Shown: positions 8,322 to 17,330, counted from the stretch's first letter. The stretch is DNA of 64,000 bases from Bacteroidota bacterium (GCA_013377005.1 JACABE010000001.1:211307-275306), one strand, 5' to 3'. Translations and numbers: made by a program. The notes: generated by a model not told the origin, from the letters alone.

Positions 8322-8420
8322 ATCAAAAAATAATTAGAATTATTAAATTCAAGCATAAAAAATAATACTTTTTTCATTGTTATTGATATTTATTTTTTCT
8401 TCTTGCCCCTCGAAGAAATT

Positions 8421-8615
8421 ATTTTTTATGTATAATAAAAAAGCGTGGGAACTTAACTGTATTCGATTTAGAGGTTCTCGCGAAACCCACACAACAAATA
8501 AGTAAAGCCCACGCCATAGCGTGAGCGTTATTACTTATTATTCCTGTTGTGTTATAAATTTGCGAGATTTCTAAATCAGAAATAAAAGCTAACGCCTTTT
8601 TATGTTTTTATAATA
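8421..8615. repeat. About 195-bp imperfect long-hairpin element
   Basis: This intergenic segment folds back on itself around 8515-8518. Nested arms pair: GCCCACGC with GCGTGAGC; ACACAACA and AATAAGTAA with TTACTTATT and TGTTGT; CGATTTAGAGGTTCTCGCG with the complement at 8560-8579 (TGCGAGATTTCTAAATCA); and TTTTTATGTATAATAAAAAA with the complement at 8595-8615. No protein is encoded. It looks like a non-autonomous palindromic element (MITE or large REP type) or a structured RNA. No flanking target-site duplication was established. Confidence 0.75.
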
Positions 8616-8743
8616 GATTTTATGTCATATAATTATAATTTTTCATAAGTACAAAAATAATAAAAAATTAATGAACAAGCATTATTTTTTTTCATTGATT
8701 AAAGATATTGATTGAATGTGTTTTAAAAAAATTATAAAAAGAA

Positions 8744-8790
8744 TTTTCCGCCAATAAAAGTATCATATTGTTGTTTAATAAAAGACGGTT
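8744..8790. repeat. Direct repeat on the hepT side of the HepT/MntA module
   Basis: About 45 bp resembling 9601-9645, sharing GCCAA, ATATTGTTGTTTAATA and similar flanks with roughly seven mismatches. The two copies bracket the hepT-mntA operon. The partner at 9601 lies in the promoter region of the HMG-CoA lyase gene, so this copy looks like a displaced piece of that region. Confidence 0.65.
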
Positions 8791-8864
8791 CTTAATTCTG
8801 TAAGGATAATATAACAACTTGAAAGACATTAGTTATATTGCAAAGATGAGATGGATAAGGTTGG

Positions 8865-9200
8865 TTATTTTACCAATTCTTCTAAATCAGTTAGAAGTTG
8901 TGGTAAATGTTTTTTTATGATTTCAAAGACTTCTTCTTCATCAATACCAAAATAATCGTGAGCAATTATATTTCGGAAAGCATATATTTTCGTCCACTCT
9001 ATAGTTGAATGGTTATCTCTAAATTCATCACTTAATTTACCTACAGTTTCGCCTAATGCAACAAAGTTCATTAATGTTGCATCAAAGGTTTTGTAATCTG
9101 CACTAAAATCATCAGGATTTTCATAATTAGATGAATACTCAAAAATCCTTGCAATGGTTTGCAACATTTGCTTTACAAGTATAATATCTTTACTATACAT
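8865..9200 (-). CDS. hepT: HepT-type HEPN ribonuclease toxin (DUF86)
   Basis: A 111-residue helical protein. The HEPN catalytic Rx4-6H motif is present as RNIIAHDYFG near residue 77. It follows the nucleotidyltransferase gene with an 8-nt overlap, the typical arrangement of HepT/MntA pairs. In characterised pairs, HepT cleaves RNA and MntA inactivates it by adding AMP to a tyrosine near the HEPN motif (RxxxxHxY). The tyrosine in AHDY is present here, so the same mechanism is plausible. Confidence 0.9.
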   Translation of the reverse strand: MYSKDIILVKQMLQTIARIFEYSSNYENPDDFSADYKTFDATLMNFVALGETVGKLSDEFRDNHSTIEWTKIYAFRNIIAHDYFGIDEEEVFEIIKKHLPQLLTDLEELVK

Positions 9201-9492
9201 AAATTGTATCTTTTAATATCATTTCTTTGAACAAAGGTTTTATAGAACTTTCTCTGCAAATATCTATTTCCCTGTGAAATCGGGTTTTAAGAAATTCTCT
9301 TAAACCTTGTTTTTTCTCAAAAATATCTTCAGTTCCACGAGGCATTTCTATAATAATATCAATATCACTATTTTCAGTTTGTTCATTACGTGCATAAGAG
9401 CCAAATACACCAATTTTAGTAATACTGAACTGTTTGTAAAAAAAGTCAGTATTACTTGATAAATAGTTCAAAATCTCTTGCCTCTGTATCAT
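9193..9492 (-). CDS. mntA: MntA-type minimal nucleotidyltransferase antitoxin
   Basis: A 99-residue protein with the nucleotidyltransferase signature GSx10DxD (GSYARNEQTENSDIDI, about residues 31-46) and little else, the size expected of a minimal nucleotidyltransferase. It is first in the operon and overlaps hepT. It should AMPylate and silence the HEPN toxin. A -7 promoter element lies 55-62 nt upstream. Confidence 0.9.
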   Translation of the reverse strand: MIQRQEILNYLSSNTDFFYKQFSITKIGVFGSYARNEQTENSDIDIIIEMPRGTEDIFEKKQGLREFLKTRFHREIDICRESSIKPLFKEMILKDTIYV

Positions 9493-9546
9493 GTTTTTTA
9501 AATTTAAACTCCTAATTCTAAAACTAAAACCAGTATTTTCTTTTTA

Positions 9547-9554
9547 CAAAAGTA
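9547..9554 (-). promoter_or_regulatory. -7 element of the mntA-hepT operon
   Basis: On the minus strand this is TACTTTTG, matching TAnnTTTG and identical to the -7 box upstream of fic. The start codon is 54 nt downstream. Confidence 0.5.
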
Positions 9555-9600
9555 CAAATAATTATGAATTATTTTTTATATTTATAACTGAAGTATCAAT

Positions 9601-9645
9601 TTTTCAGCCAACAAAAATATAATATTGTTGTTTAATACAAAACAG
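9601..9645. repeat. Direct repeat on the mntA side of the HepT/MntA module
   Basis: Partner of 8744-8790. The copy lies 109 nt upstream of the mntA start and 36 nt upstream of the HMG-CoA lyase start, in that gene's promoter region. Confidence 0.65.
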
Positions 9646-9665
9646 TTTAACAACATCAGACAAAT

Positions 9666-9673
9666 TATATTTG
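9666..9673 (+). promoter_or_regulatory. -7 element of the HMG-CoA lyase operon
   Basis: TATATTTG lies just before the ATG at 9681, so the leader would be very short. This promoter could drive the second half of the leucine cluster independently, now that accessory DNA separates it from the first half. Confidence 0.5.
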
Positions 9674-9680
9674 TAAGTTA

Positions 9681-10532
9681 ATGATTAAAATAACCGAATG
9701 TCCGCGTGATGCCATGCAGGGAATTATTCCCTTTATTCCAACTGAAATAAAAGCGGAGTATATCAATACATTACTTAAAGTTGGTTTTGACATTATTGAC
9801 TTTGGAAGTTTTGTATCACCAAAAGCTATTCCACAATTAAGTGATACTGCTGAGGTTTTAAAAAAACTGGATTTATCAGAAACCAGATCAAAACTATTGG
9901 CGATAATTGGAAACACCAAAGGAGCTCAGAATACTGCTCCATTTGAAGAAATTACCTATTTGGGGTTTCCTTTTTCGTTATCTTCAACTTTTTTGCAGTT
10001 GAATATTAAATCAAATATTAATAAAGCATTGATTACTATTGAGGAGATTCAAAATTTATGTGTAAATAATAATAAGGAGTTACTGGTTTATTTATCAATG
10101 GTTTTTGATAATCCCTATGGAGATGTGGTTAGCTTCGAAACAGTTTATGAAACAGTTGAATTTATTAAGAATTTAGGTGTAAGTAAAATAAGTCTGGCTG
10201 ATACAGTGGGTGTTGGAAAAGCTGAAAAAATGAGCCAATATTTTGCTGCATTAATTCCTCAATTTCCTGAAATTGAATTTGGTTTACATTTGCATTCATC
10301 GCCTGATTCATGGCAAGAAAAAGTTGATGCAGCATATAGTGCTGGTTGTCGACAGTTTGATTCTGTGATTTTAGGCTTGGGTGGTTGTCCGATGTCAGCT
10401 AAAGAACTGGTTGGAAACCTGAAAACAGAAGATTTGGTTTACTATCTTGAAAAAAATAAGATATTACATAATTTAGATTTTACGAAGTTGAATATTTCAA
10501 CACAAAAAGCTGTTGAAGTGTTTAATCATTAA
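9681..10532 (+). CDS. mvaB: Hydroxymethylglutaryl-CoA lyase
   Basis: A 283-residue DRE-TIM metallolyase. The N-terminal ECPRDAMQG carries the conserved Arg-Asp pair. The HxH metal site is HLHSSPDS. The HMG-CoA lyase signature is LGLGGCPMSAKELVGNL (about residues 233-249), with the catalytic Cys present. It cleaves HMG-CoA to acetyl-CoA and acetoacetate, the last step of leucine breakdown, so its separation from the upstream leucine genes by 5 kb of accessory DNA is notable. Confidence 0.92.
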   Translation: MIKITECPRDAMQGIIPFIPTEIKAEYINTLLKVGFDIIDFGSFVSPKAIPQLSDTAEVLKKLDLSETRSKLLAIIGNTKGAQNTAPFEEITYLGFPFSLSSTFLQLNIKSNINKALITIEEIQNLCVNNNKELLVYLSMVFDNPYGDVVSFETVYETVEFIKNLGVSKISLADTVGVGKAEKMSQYFAALIPQFPEIEFGLHLHSSPDSWQEKVDAAYSAGCRQFDSVILGLGGCPMSAKELVGNLKTEDLVYYLEKNKILHNLDFTKLNISTQKAVEVFNH

Positions 10533-10553
10533 TATTTTATCAAAGAAATAAAT

Positions 10554-11249
10554 ATGAATAAAGTTGTAAAAAATGTTTACGAAGCTATTGAAGGAATAGC
10601 TGACAACATGACGCTTATGGTTGGAGGTTTTGGTTTGTGCGGCATTCCTGAAAATTCAATTCTGGCACTATCTAAAACAGGAATAAAAGGTCTGTGTTGT
10701 ATTTCTAATAATGCTGGTGTAGATGATTTTGGTTTGGGACTATTGCTGAAAAACAAACAAATCAGAAAGATGATTTCTTCTTATGTGGGTGAAAATGCTG
10801 AATTTGAACGCCAGTTGCTTAATGGAGAGCTGGAAGTGGAATTGATTCCTCAAGGAACTTTGGCAGAAAGAGTAAGGGCTGGTGGTGCTGGTATTCCTGC
10901 TTTTTTTGTGCCTGCAGGTTATGGAACTGAGGTAGCTGAAGGAAAAGAAGTTAGAGCGTTTGATGGTAAAATGCATTTGATGGAGACAGCTTTGAAAGCT
11001 GATTTTGCTATTGTAAAAGCCTGGAAAGGCGATACGAACGGGAATCTTATTTATAAATATACAGCCAATAACTTTAATGAAGTAATGGCAACTGCTGGCA
11101 AAATTACTATTGCAGAGGTTGAAGAGTTAGTTCCTGTCGGTGAACTGGATCCCAATTGTATCCATACTCCAGGCATTTATGTTCAACGTATTTTCAAAGG
11201 TGAAAACTACGAAAAACGAATAGAACAAAGAACTATAAAACATTCATAA
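10554..11249 (+). CDS. scoA: 3-oxoacid CoA-transferase subunit A
   Basis: A 231-residue class I CoA-transferase alpha subunit, with [13 protein letters not shown] near residue 24 and the typical segment [21 protein letters not shown]. With subunit B it should activate the acetoacetate released by HMG-CoA lyase to acetoacetyl-CoA, using succinyl-CoA or another acyl-CoA as donor. It starts 21 nt after the lyase gene. The exact donor cannot be read from the sequence. Confidence 0.9.
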   Translation: MNKVVKNVYEAIEGIADNMTLMVGGFGLCGIPENSILALSKTGIKGLCCISNNAGVDDFGLGLLLKNKQIRKMISSYVGENAEFERQLLNGELEVELIPQGTLAERVRAGGAGIPAFFVPAGYGTEVAEGKEVRAFDGKMHLMETALKADFAIVKAWKGDTNGNLIYKYTANNFNEVMATAGKITIAEVEELVPVGELDPNCIHTPGIYVQRIFKGENYEKRIEQRTIKHS

Positions 11250-11277
11250 TTTATCATTTATAATTCATAATTAAAAA

Positions 11278-11934
11278 ATGGCTTTAGATAAAAATCAAAT
11301 AGCACAGCGTATAGCACAGGAAATTAATGATGGTGATTACGTAAATCTTGGAATAGGAATTCCAACATTAGTTGCTAATTATATTCCTGAAAAAGTAAAT
11401 GTTATTCTTCAATCAGAAAACGGTTTGCTTGGTATTGGTCCATTTCCAACTGATGATAATGTGGATGCCGATTTAATAAATGCAGGTAAACAGACAATTA
11501 CGTATGTAAAAGGTGCGACATTTTTCGATTCATCACGTAGTTTTGCCATGATTCGCGGGGGACATGTGGATCTAACTATTTTGGGAGCTTTTGAAGTTTC
11601 TGAAACTGGTGATATTGCTAGTTGGAAAGTTCCCGGCAAAATGGTAAAAGGAATGGGTGGTGCCATGGATCTAGTTTCATCTGCAAAGAATATAATCGTT
11701 GCTATGCAACATACCAACAAAGGGCAATCAAAGATTTTGAAAAAATGTACATTACCTTTAACCGGAGTAAGTTGTGTAAAAAAAATAGTTACAGATATTG
11801 CTGTACTCGAAGTTACTGCAAATGGCTTTAAACTTCTGGAAAGAGCTCCCGGAGTAACTGTAGAAGAAATAGTAAACTCAACCGAAGGAAAGCTGATAGT
11901 TGAAGGCGAAATTCCTGAAATGAAACTCTATTAG
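11278..11934 (+). CDS. scoB: 3-oxoacid CoA-transferase subunit B
   Basis: A 218-residue class I CoA-transferase beta subunit. It carries the active-site glutamate motif SENGLLGIGPFP (near residue 43) and the segment RGGHVDLTILGAFEVS. Length and motifs are normal. It starts 28 nt after subunit A and forms the catalytic partner of the heterodimer. Confidence 0.92.
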   Translation: MALDKNQIAQRIAQEINDGDYVNLGIGIPTLVANYIPEKVNVILQSENGLLGIGPFPTDDNVDADLINAGKQTITYVKGATFFDSSRSFAMIRGGHVDLTILGAFEVSETGDIASWKVPGKMVKGMGGAMDLVSSAKNIIVAMQHTNKGQSKILKKCTLPLTGVSCVKKIVTDIAVLEVTANGFKLLERAPGVTVEEIVNSTEGKLIVEGEIPEMKLY

Positions 11935-11993
11935 TATTTAGAGTAAATTATTATTTAATATAGTTAATTTAAAAATCTGAAAAACAACATAAA

Positions 11994-13004
11994 ATGAATT
12001 ATCCAAAAAAAGTAACAATAGGTGATATTACTGTTAGAGATGGTTTTCAACACGAAAGTAAATATATTCCGATGGAAGCCAAATTATGGCTTGCAGAACA
12101 GCTAATACAGGCAGGTTTTAAGCATATTGAGGTTACCAATTTTGGCAATCCACAAGGAATGCCTCAGTTTAAAGATGCTGACAAATTAATGAAGGCTATT
12201 CATAGTAGTAAGAAAATAGCAGATTTATTAAATACGGTTTCGCTTACTTGCGTAACCATTCGCGAAAAAGCTATTGAAAGAGCTATTCAAGCAAGACAAG
12301 AGGGCTGGGGACCAAATAGAATTTTATTAATGGTATCTACCAGTGAATCACATCATGTTAAAAACTCAGGTTTGTCATTGAATGATTACTGGAAAATGGC
12401 TGAGAAATATATCAAATTGGCCAGAGATGCGGGATTAAAAGTGAACGGAACAGTTAGTACCATCTGGGGTTGCCCGATTGAAGGCCCAACCGAAATGAAA
12501 AAGGCAGTGGAATTTGCCAAACGTTGGTTTGATATTGGTGTCAGTGATGTAGAGCATGCAGATCATGATGGTTCGGCATCTCCAAACCGTGTGTATGACT
12601 ATTATTCTATGCTTTTAGATGCTTTTCAGAAGCCGGATAAACAGATTGTCCATTTTCATACAACCCGTGGCTGGGGATTGGCAAATGTGCTGGCAGCTTT
12701 ACAAGCAGGCATGACTAATTTTGAAGCTACCATGGGTGGTATTGGTGGGCAGCCTGCCAATTTTGTAGATGGAGTTCCGGTTTCAGGAACAGGAAAATAC
12801 TATTATGCTGATCCAAATATTACCGGTCTGGTTTGTACCGAAGATTTGGTAGTGATGATGGATGAAATGGGTATTGAGGTCTGTGTGGATGTTGATAAAG
12901 TACTAGAAATTGGCAAAATGGTTGAGCAAATAGTAGGAAGACCATTAAGATCGGAAAGTATAAAGTCAGGAAGAATTCCAAAATCTCTTACTGGAAGAGG
13001 CTAA
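11994..13004 (+). CDS. HMG-CoA lyase-like / pyruvate carboxyltransferase-family protein without the signature Cys
   Basis: A 336-residue DRE-TIM metallolyase relative. The start motif GDITVRDGFQHE and the metal-binding HFHTTRG are intact, so a divalent-metal lyase or aldolase activity is likely. Where true HMG-CoA lyases have GGLGGCP, this protein reads GGIGGQPANF, lacking the catalytic Cys. It therefore probably does not duplicate the lyase at 9681; a related C-C bond reaction on another acyl-CoA or oxo acid is more likely. It sits between the CoA-transferase and butyrate kinase genes. Substrate unknown. Confidence 0.75.
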   Translation: MNYPKKVTIGDITVRDGFQHESKYIPMEAKLWLAEQLIQAGFKHIEVTNFGNPQGMPQFKDADKLMKAIHSSKKIADLLNTVSLTCVTIREKAIERAIQARQEGWGPNRILLMVSTSESHHVKNSGLSLNDYWKMAEKYIKLARDAGLKVNGTVSTIWGCPIEGPTEMKKAVEFAKRWFDIGVSDVEHADHDGSASPNRVYDYYSMLLDAFQKPDKQIVHFHTTRGWGLANVLAALQAGMTNFEATMGGIGGQPANFVDGVPVSGTGKYYYADPNITGLVCTEDLVVMMDEMGIEVCVDVDKVLEIGKMVEQIVGRPLRSESIKSGRIPKSLTGRG

Positions 13005-13066
13005 AAAGTACTTAGCGATGAAAAGCAATTAATTCAAGATTATTACAAAATAAACAATTTAAATAA

Positions 13067-14131
13067 ATGAAAATATTAGTTATCAATCCGGGTTCAACTT
13101 CTACTAAAGTTGCAGTTTACGAATATACAAAGAATGTTTTTTTGACAAACATTCTTCATAGCTTTGATGAGGTTTTGAAGTTTGATAAAGTAGTTGAACA
13201 GTGTGAATTTAGAAAACAAAAAGTACTTGAAGTTTTATCTTCTGAAGGTTTTAACCTGAAAGAATTTAACATCGTAATTTCACGAGGAGGATTACTTAAA
13301 CCATTAGAAAGCGGTGTTTATCATGTAAATGATAATATGATCCGAGATATAAAAGCTCCTATGGCTGAGCATATTTCTAATATCGGAGGTTATATTGCTA
13401 AAGAGATTGCAGACATAATTGGTAACAACGTTGAAGCTTTCGTGGTTGATCCAAGTTGTGTAGATGAATTTGATGATATTGCCAGATTATCCGGCTTACC
13501 TGAACTTCCTCGTAAAAGTTTCCTCCATACATTAAATCAGAAAGCTGTTGCAAGAAAATATGCTACTGAATATCTTAAAAAATATGAAGATATGAATCTG
13601 ATTGTAGTTCATATGGGCAGTGGAATTACTGTTGGCGCTCATCAGAAAGGACGAATAATCGATGTTAATAATGGCTTGGATGGAGACGGCCCTTTTGCTG
13701 CTGAACGTGCAGGTACACTTCCTGCTGGACAATTGGTTGATTTGTGCTTTTCAGGGAAATATACTCGTTCAGAAATTCGAAAGTTATTGACAGGATACGG
13801 TGGAATGCAAGCCTATTTAGGAACCTGCGATGCTATTGAAGTAGAAAAAATGATACAGCAAGGCAATAAAAAGGCAGAATTGGTATATTCTGCTATGGCT
13901 TATCAGGTTGCACAAAGTATTGGTGCAATGGCTACTGTGCTTAAAGGTGATGTAGAAGCTATTCTGTTAACCGGAGGTTTGGCTCATGGAAAAATATTTA
14001 CCGATATGATTATCGAACGAGTTAGTTTTATTTCTAAAGTTCTTATTTATCCAGGTGAAGATGAAGTATATGCATTGGCAATGAATGGTTTGATGATATT
14101 AAAAAACGAAATTAAAGCAAAGGAATACTAA
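13067..14131 (+). CDS. buk: Butyrate / branched-chain fatty acid kinase
   Basis: A 354-residue acetokinase-family (ASKHA) kinase of butyrate kinase length. It begins with the phosphate-binding segment ILVINPGSTSTKVAVYE. It also carries VVHMGSGITVGAHQ and, near the C-terminus, LLTGGLAHGK. It interconverts acyl phosphate and acid with ATP/ADP. In this setting, isovalerate or another branched short-chain acid is a plausible substrate. No phosphotransbutyrylase gene is visible next to it, so the partner is elsewhere or missing. Confidence 0.9.
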   Translation: MKILVINPGSTSTKVAVYEYTKNVFLTNILHSFDEVLKFDKVVEQCEFRKQKVLEVLSSEGFNLKEFNIVISRGGLLKPLESGVYHVNDNMIRDIKAPMAEHISNIGGYIAKEIADIIGNNVEAFVVDPSCVDEFDDIARLSGLPELPRKSFLHTLNQKAVARKYATEYLKKYEDMNLIVVHMGSGITVGAHQKGRIIDVNNGLDGDGPFAAERAGTLPAGQLVDLCFSGKYTRSEIRKLLTGYGGMQAYLGTCDAIEVEKMIQQGNKKAELVYSAMAYQVAQSIGAMATVLKGDVEAILLTGGLAHGKIFTDMIIERVSFISKVLIYPGEDEVYALAMNGLMILKNEIKAKEY

Positions 14132-14226
14132 ATGGAGTATTTCAAGTGCCTTGAATGCTTAGATTTGAATGTATTTAATTTAAATCTTATTACGTATTTC
14201 AAGAATACAAATCAAAGAATGGGAAA

Positions 14227-15066
14227 ATGGAATTACATGTAATAAATACCGGAAATCTTAAACTTGACGGTGGTGCAATGTTTGGGGTTGTTCCAAAAGT
14301 GATGTGGCAGAAAGTTTATCCTGCAGATGAAAACAATCTTTGCAACTGGAGTATGCGCTGCCTGTTGGTCGTGGACGGCAACAGAAAAATACTTATTGAT
14401 TGTGGTATTGGAGACAAACAGGATCAAAGGTTTTTCAACAATATGCATCTTAACGGAGAGGATAATCTGCATGCATCATTAGCAGAATCAGGTTATACAG
14501 CCGATGATATTACTGATGTAGCACTCACTCATCTTCATTTTGATCATTGTGGTGGTGCCGTTAAGTATAATATTGACAGAAGTGGTTATGAACTTGTTTT
14601 TAAAAAAGCAATGCATTGGGTGGGTAAAGCACACTGGGAGTTAGCAAATAAACCCAATGCTCGCGAAAAAGCTTCTTTTCTCAAAGAAAATTTTGTTGCT
14701 TTAATGGAAGCAGGAGTGCTCAATCTGATTGACAAAGACACTACTATTTTTCCCGGATTTCATGTGAAAATATTTAACGGACATACAGCCGGACAAATCA
14801 TTCCGCATATTCAGTACAAAGGAAGAACTGTAGTTTATATGGGAGATTTAATGCCTGCTTCAGTACATATTCCATTAGCTTATGTTATCAGCTATGATAC
14901 ACAGCCGTTGGTATCACTTGCAGAAAAGGAAAGTTTCCTTAATGAAGCTTTAGCAAATGATTATGTTCTTTTCTTTGAACATGATATTTACCATGAATGC
15001 TGTGATCTACAGCAAACCGATAAAGGGGTAAGGGCAAAGAATTATTTTGCATTGAAAGAAATATAA
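14227..15066 (+). CDS. MBL-fold metallohydrolase
   Basis: A 279-residue metallo-beta-lactamase-fold protein. The metal-binding HxHxDH motif is THLHFDHCGG (about residues 98-107), followed by a distal histidine in NGHTAGQIIPH and an aspartate in YMGDLMPAS. The general shape resembles the N-acyl-homoserine-lactonase-like group, but the same layout serves many ester and thioester hydrolases. No signal peptide. It lies 95 nt after buk and may be the last gene of that unit. Substrate unknown. Confidence 0.8.
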   Translation: MELHVINTGNLKLDGGAMFGVVPKVMWQKVYPADENNLCNWSMRCLLVVDGNRKILIDCGIGDKQDQRFFNNMHLNGEDNLHASLAESGYTADDITDVALTHLHFDHCGGAVKYNIDRSGYELVFKKAMHWVGKAHWELANKPNAREKASFLKENFVALMEAGVLNLIDKDTTIFPGFHVKIFNGHTAGQIIPHIQYKGRTVVYMGDLMPASVHIPLAYVISYDTQPLVSLAEKESFLNEALANDYVLFFEHDIYHECCDLQQTDKGVRAKNYFALKEI

Positions 15067-15147
15067 AATAAATTTGTAATTATACTATATCTAGACAATA
15101 GTTTTTTGTTAAGTTTAGTCTTATTCAATGAAATTGGGAGAATTGCT

Positions 15148-15155
15148 TAACTTTG
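15148..15155 (+). promoter_or_regulatory. -7 element that decides the U32 gene start
   Basis: TAACTTTG fits TAnnTTTG. It lies inside the longest possible reading frame of the next gene (ATG at 15128), which argues for translation from the internal ATG at 15173, about 10 nt downstream of the expected transcription start. Confidence 0.55.
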
Positions 15156-15172
15156 CAAAAAATATAGAAAAG

Positions 15173-16423
15173 ATGACAAAATACGACATTGAAATCATGT
15201 CGCCGGTAGGTTCGTATGAGGCATTAATGGCTGCTATTCAGGGTGGAGCAGATGCTGTTTATTTCGGAGTCGGACAATTGAACATGAGGGCAAAGTCTTC
15301 CAATAATTTCAGTATTGACGACTTAATCCAAATCACTGATATCTGTAAAGAAAATAATGTAAAGACTTATTTAACTGTAAATACCATTATCTTTAATCAC
15401 GAAATAGAAGTGATGAAAGAAATTGTAGATGCGGCAAAAAAATATGGCATAACTGCAATTATAGCTTCTGACATGTCAGTAATTGGCTATGCCAGCAGTA
15501 TTGGTATGGAAATACACATCTCCACTCAATGTAATATCACAAATATAGAAGCCGTTAAGTTTTATGCAAAATTTGCTGACGTAATGGTTACTGCCCGCGA
15601 ATTAAGCTTGAAACAAATTGCTGATATCACTCAAACAATTGAAAAAGAACAAATCAAAGGACCCAATGGCGAACTGATTAAAATTGAAGTTTTTGCTCAT
15701 GGTGCATTGTGTATGGCTGTATCAGGAAAATGTTACCTGAGTTTGGATAATTTGAATACATCGGCTAACCGAGGCGCTTGTTTGCAGGTTTGTCGCCGCC
15801 CTTACCATGTTACCGATAAAGACGGAGGTGTAGAACTGGAAGTTGACAACGAATACATTATGTCGCCAAAAGATTTAAAAACCATTGGGTTTTTGGATAA
15901 AATTCTCAAAGCAGGTGTAAAAGTATTAAAAATTGAAGGCAGAGGCAGATCCCCTGAATATGTAAAAACAGTAACTCAATGCTACAGAGAAGCTGCAGAC
16001 GCAGTTTTCGACGGCACTTACAACGAAGAAAACATTGAACGCTGGACAGAAAAACTCACTACCGTTTACAATCGTGGATTTTGGGATGGTTATTATTTAG
16101 GAAGGGAAATGGGTGAATGGGCCAAGAGTCATGGTTCGCAGGCAACTAAAAAGAAAATATATATTGGTAAAATTACCAATTATTTTGCAAACCTAAAAGT
16201 AGCAGAAATTAAAATAGAAACCCACTCTTTACAATTGAACGACGAAATTCATATTATTGGTCCTACAACCGGAGTTTATGAGGATGTTGTTTCTGAAATT
16301 CGGGTTGAATTAAAAACTGTGAATGAAGCAGTAAAAGGTATCAGCTGTTCTATCCCCGTCAACGAAATTGTCAGAAGGCAAGATAAACTTTACAAAATTG
16401 TTGATAATACCGAGGAATTTTAA
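15173..16423 (+). CDS. Peptidase U32-family protein (TrhP/YegQ-like tRNA hydroxylation factor)
   Basis: Using the ATG at 15173 gives 416 residues beginning TKYDIEIMSPVGSYEAL, close to the usual LLAPAG start of this family. Diagnostic segments are GGADAVYFG, and the Cys-rich FAHGALCMAVSGKCYLS followed by NRGACLQVCRRPY. Those Cys residues form the conserved U32 core. Bacterial members of this length (TrhP) act in 5-hydroxyuridine formation at the tRNA wobble position; older annotations call them collagenase-like proteases. The tRNA role is more likely but is inferred from the family. Confidence 0.85.
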   Translation: MTKYDIEIMSPVGSYEALMAAIQGGADAVYFGVGQLNMRAKSSNNFSIDDLIQITDICKENNVKTYLTVNTIIFNHEIEVMKEIVDAAKKYGITAIIASDMSVIGYASSIGMEIHISTQCNITNIEAVKFYAKFADVMVTARELSLKQIADITQTIEKEQIKGPNGELIKIEVFAHGALCMAVSGKCYLSLDNLNTSANRGACLQVCRRPYHVTDKDGGVELEVDNEYIMSPKDLKTIGFLDKILKAGVKVLKIEGRGRSPEYVKTVTQCYREAADAVFDGTYNEENIERWTEKLTTVYNRGFWDGYYLGREMGEWAKSHGSQATKKKIYIGKITNYFANLKVAEIKIETHSLQLNDEIHIIGPTTGVYEDVVSEIRVELKTVNEAVKGISCSIPVNEIVRRQDKLYKIVDNTEEF

Positions 16424-16484
16424 TACAATTTATGATACTTCCACACTTCGGAATTTTGATTACATAATGAACTAAACAAACTTT

Positions 16485-17330
16485 ATGAACTTATTTAATT
16501 TTCACACACACACTTCATACTGTGACGGAAATTCAGAACCTGAAGCTTATGTTAAACAAGCCACTGCATTAGGTTTTCATTCACTTGGTTTTTCAGGGCA
16601 TGCCCCAATACCTTTAGAAAATGGATTTGCTATTAAAGATGAAGAATTACAAGCTTATTGCAATACTATCCGGAAATTAAAAGAAAAATATTCAGATGTT
16701 ATTCATATTTATCTTTCACTGGAAATAGACTATATCACAGGGATTACTAAAGATTTTCAGGATTTTAGAAATTCTTGCAATTTAGATTATACCATTGGTT
16801 CTGTTCATTTAGTGGTAAATCCCGAAAACAAGAATCAACTTTGGTTTATTGATGGCGGAAATATAGCCTCATACGATGAAGGCTTGCAAAAACTGTTCAA
16901 TGGAGATATTAAAAATGCAGTAAAAGCTTATTATCATCAGATAAATCAAATGATTATTACCCAAAAACCCGATATTATCGGACATTTTGATAAAATAAAA
17001 ATGAATAACAAAAATCGTTTTTTTACACAAACTGAGAATTGGTATAAAGATTTGGTAAATGAAACGATAAGTATTATAAAAGAACAAGAATCTATTGTTG
17101 AAGTTAATACCAGAGGATTATATAAAAAACGTTCTGATGAATTATTTCCTGGAATACCAATTCTTAAAGAACTGCATCGTTTAAAAATTCCTATAACTAT
17201 TAGTGCCGATGCACATAAACCCGAGGAATTAAATTTGTATTTCAATGAAACTGCTGATATTCTTAAAGAAATTGGATTCAACACTGTCATGCTATTCGAT
17301 GGGAAAAAATGGAAAGAAGAACAGATTTAA
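16485..17330 (+). CDS. PHP-domain histidinol-phosphatase-type hydrolase
   Basis: A 281-residue PHP-domain protein. Metal ligands are visible in FHTHTSYCDG at the start, GFSGHAP near residue 40, GSVHLV near residue 108, GHFDKIK, and ISADAHKPEEL near residue 245. The length and motif set match HisJ/HisK-type histidinol phosphatases. No other his genes are nearby, so a different phosphoester substrate remains possible. Confidence 0.82.
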   Translation: MNLFNFHTHTSYCDGNSEPEAYVKQATALGFHSLGFSGHAPIPLENGFAIKDEELQAYCNTIRKLKEKYSDVIHIYLSLEIDYITGITKDFQDFRNSCNLDYTIGSVHLVVNPENKNQLWFIDGGNIASYDEGLQKLFNGDIKNAVKAYYHQINQMIITQKPDIIGHFDKIKMNNKNRFFTQTENWYKDLVNETISIIKEQESIVEVNTRGLYKKRSDELFPGIPILKELHRLKIPITISADAHKPEELNLYFNETADILKEIGFNTVMLFDGKKWKEEQI

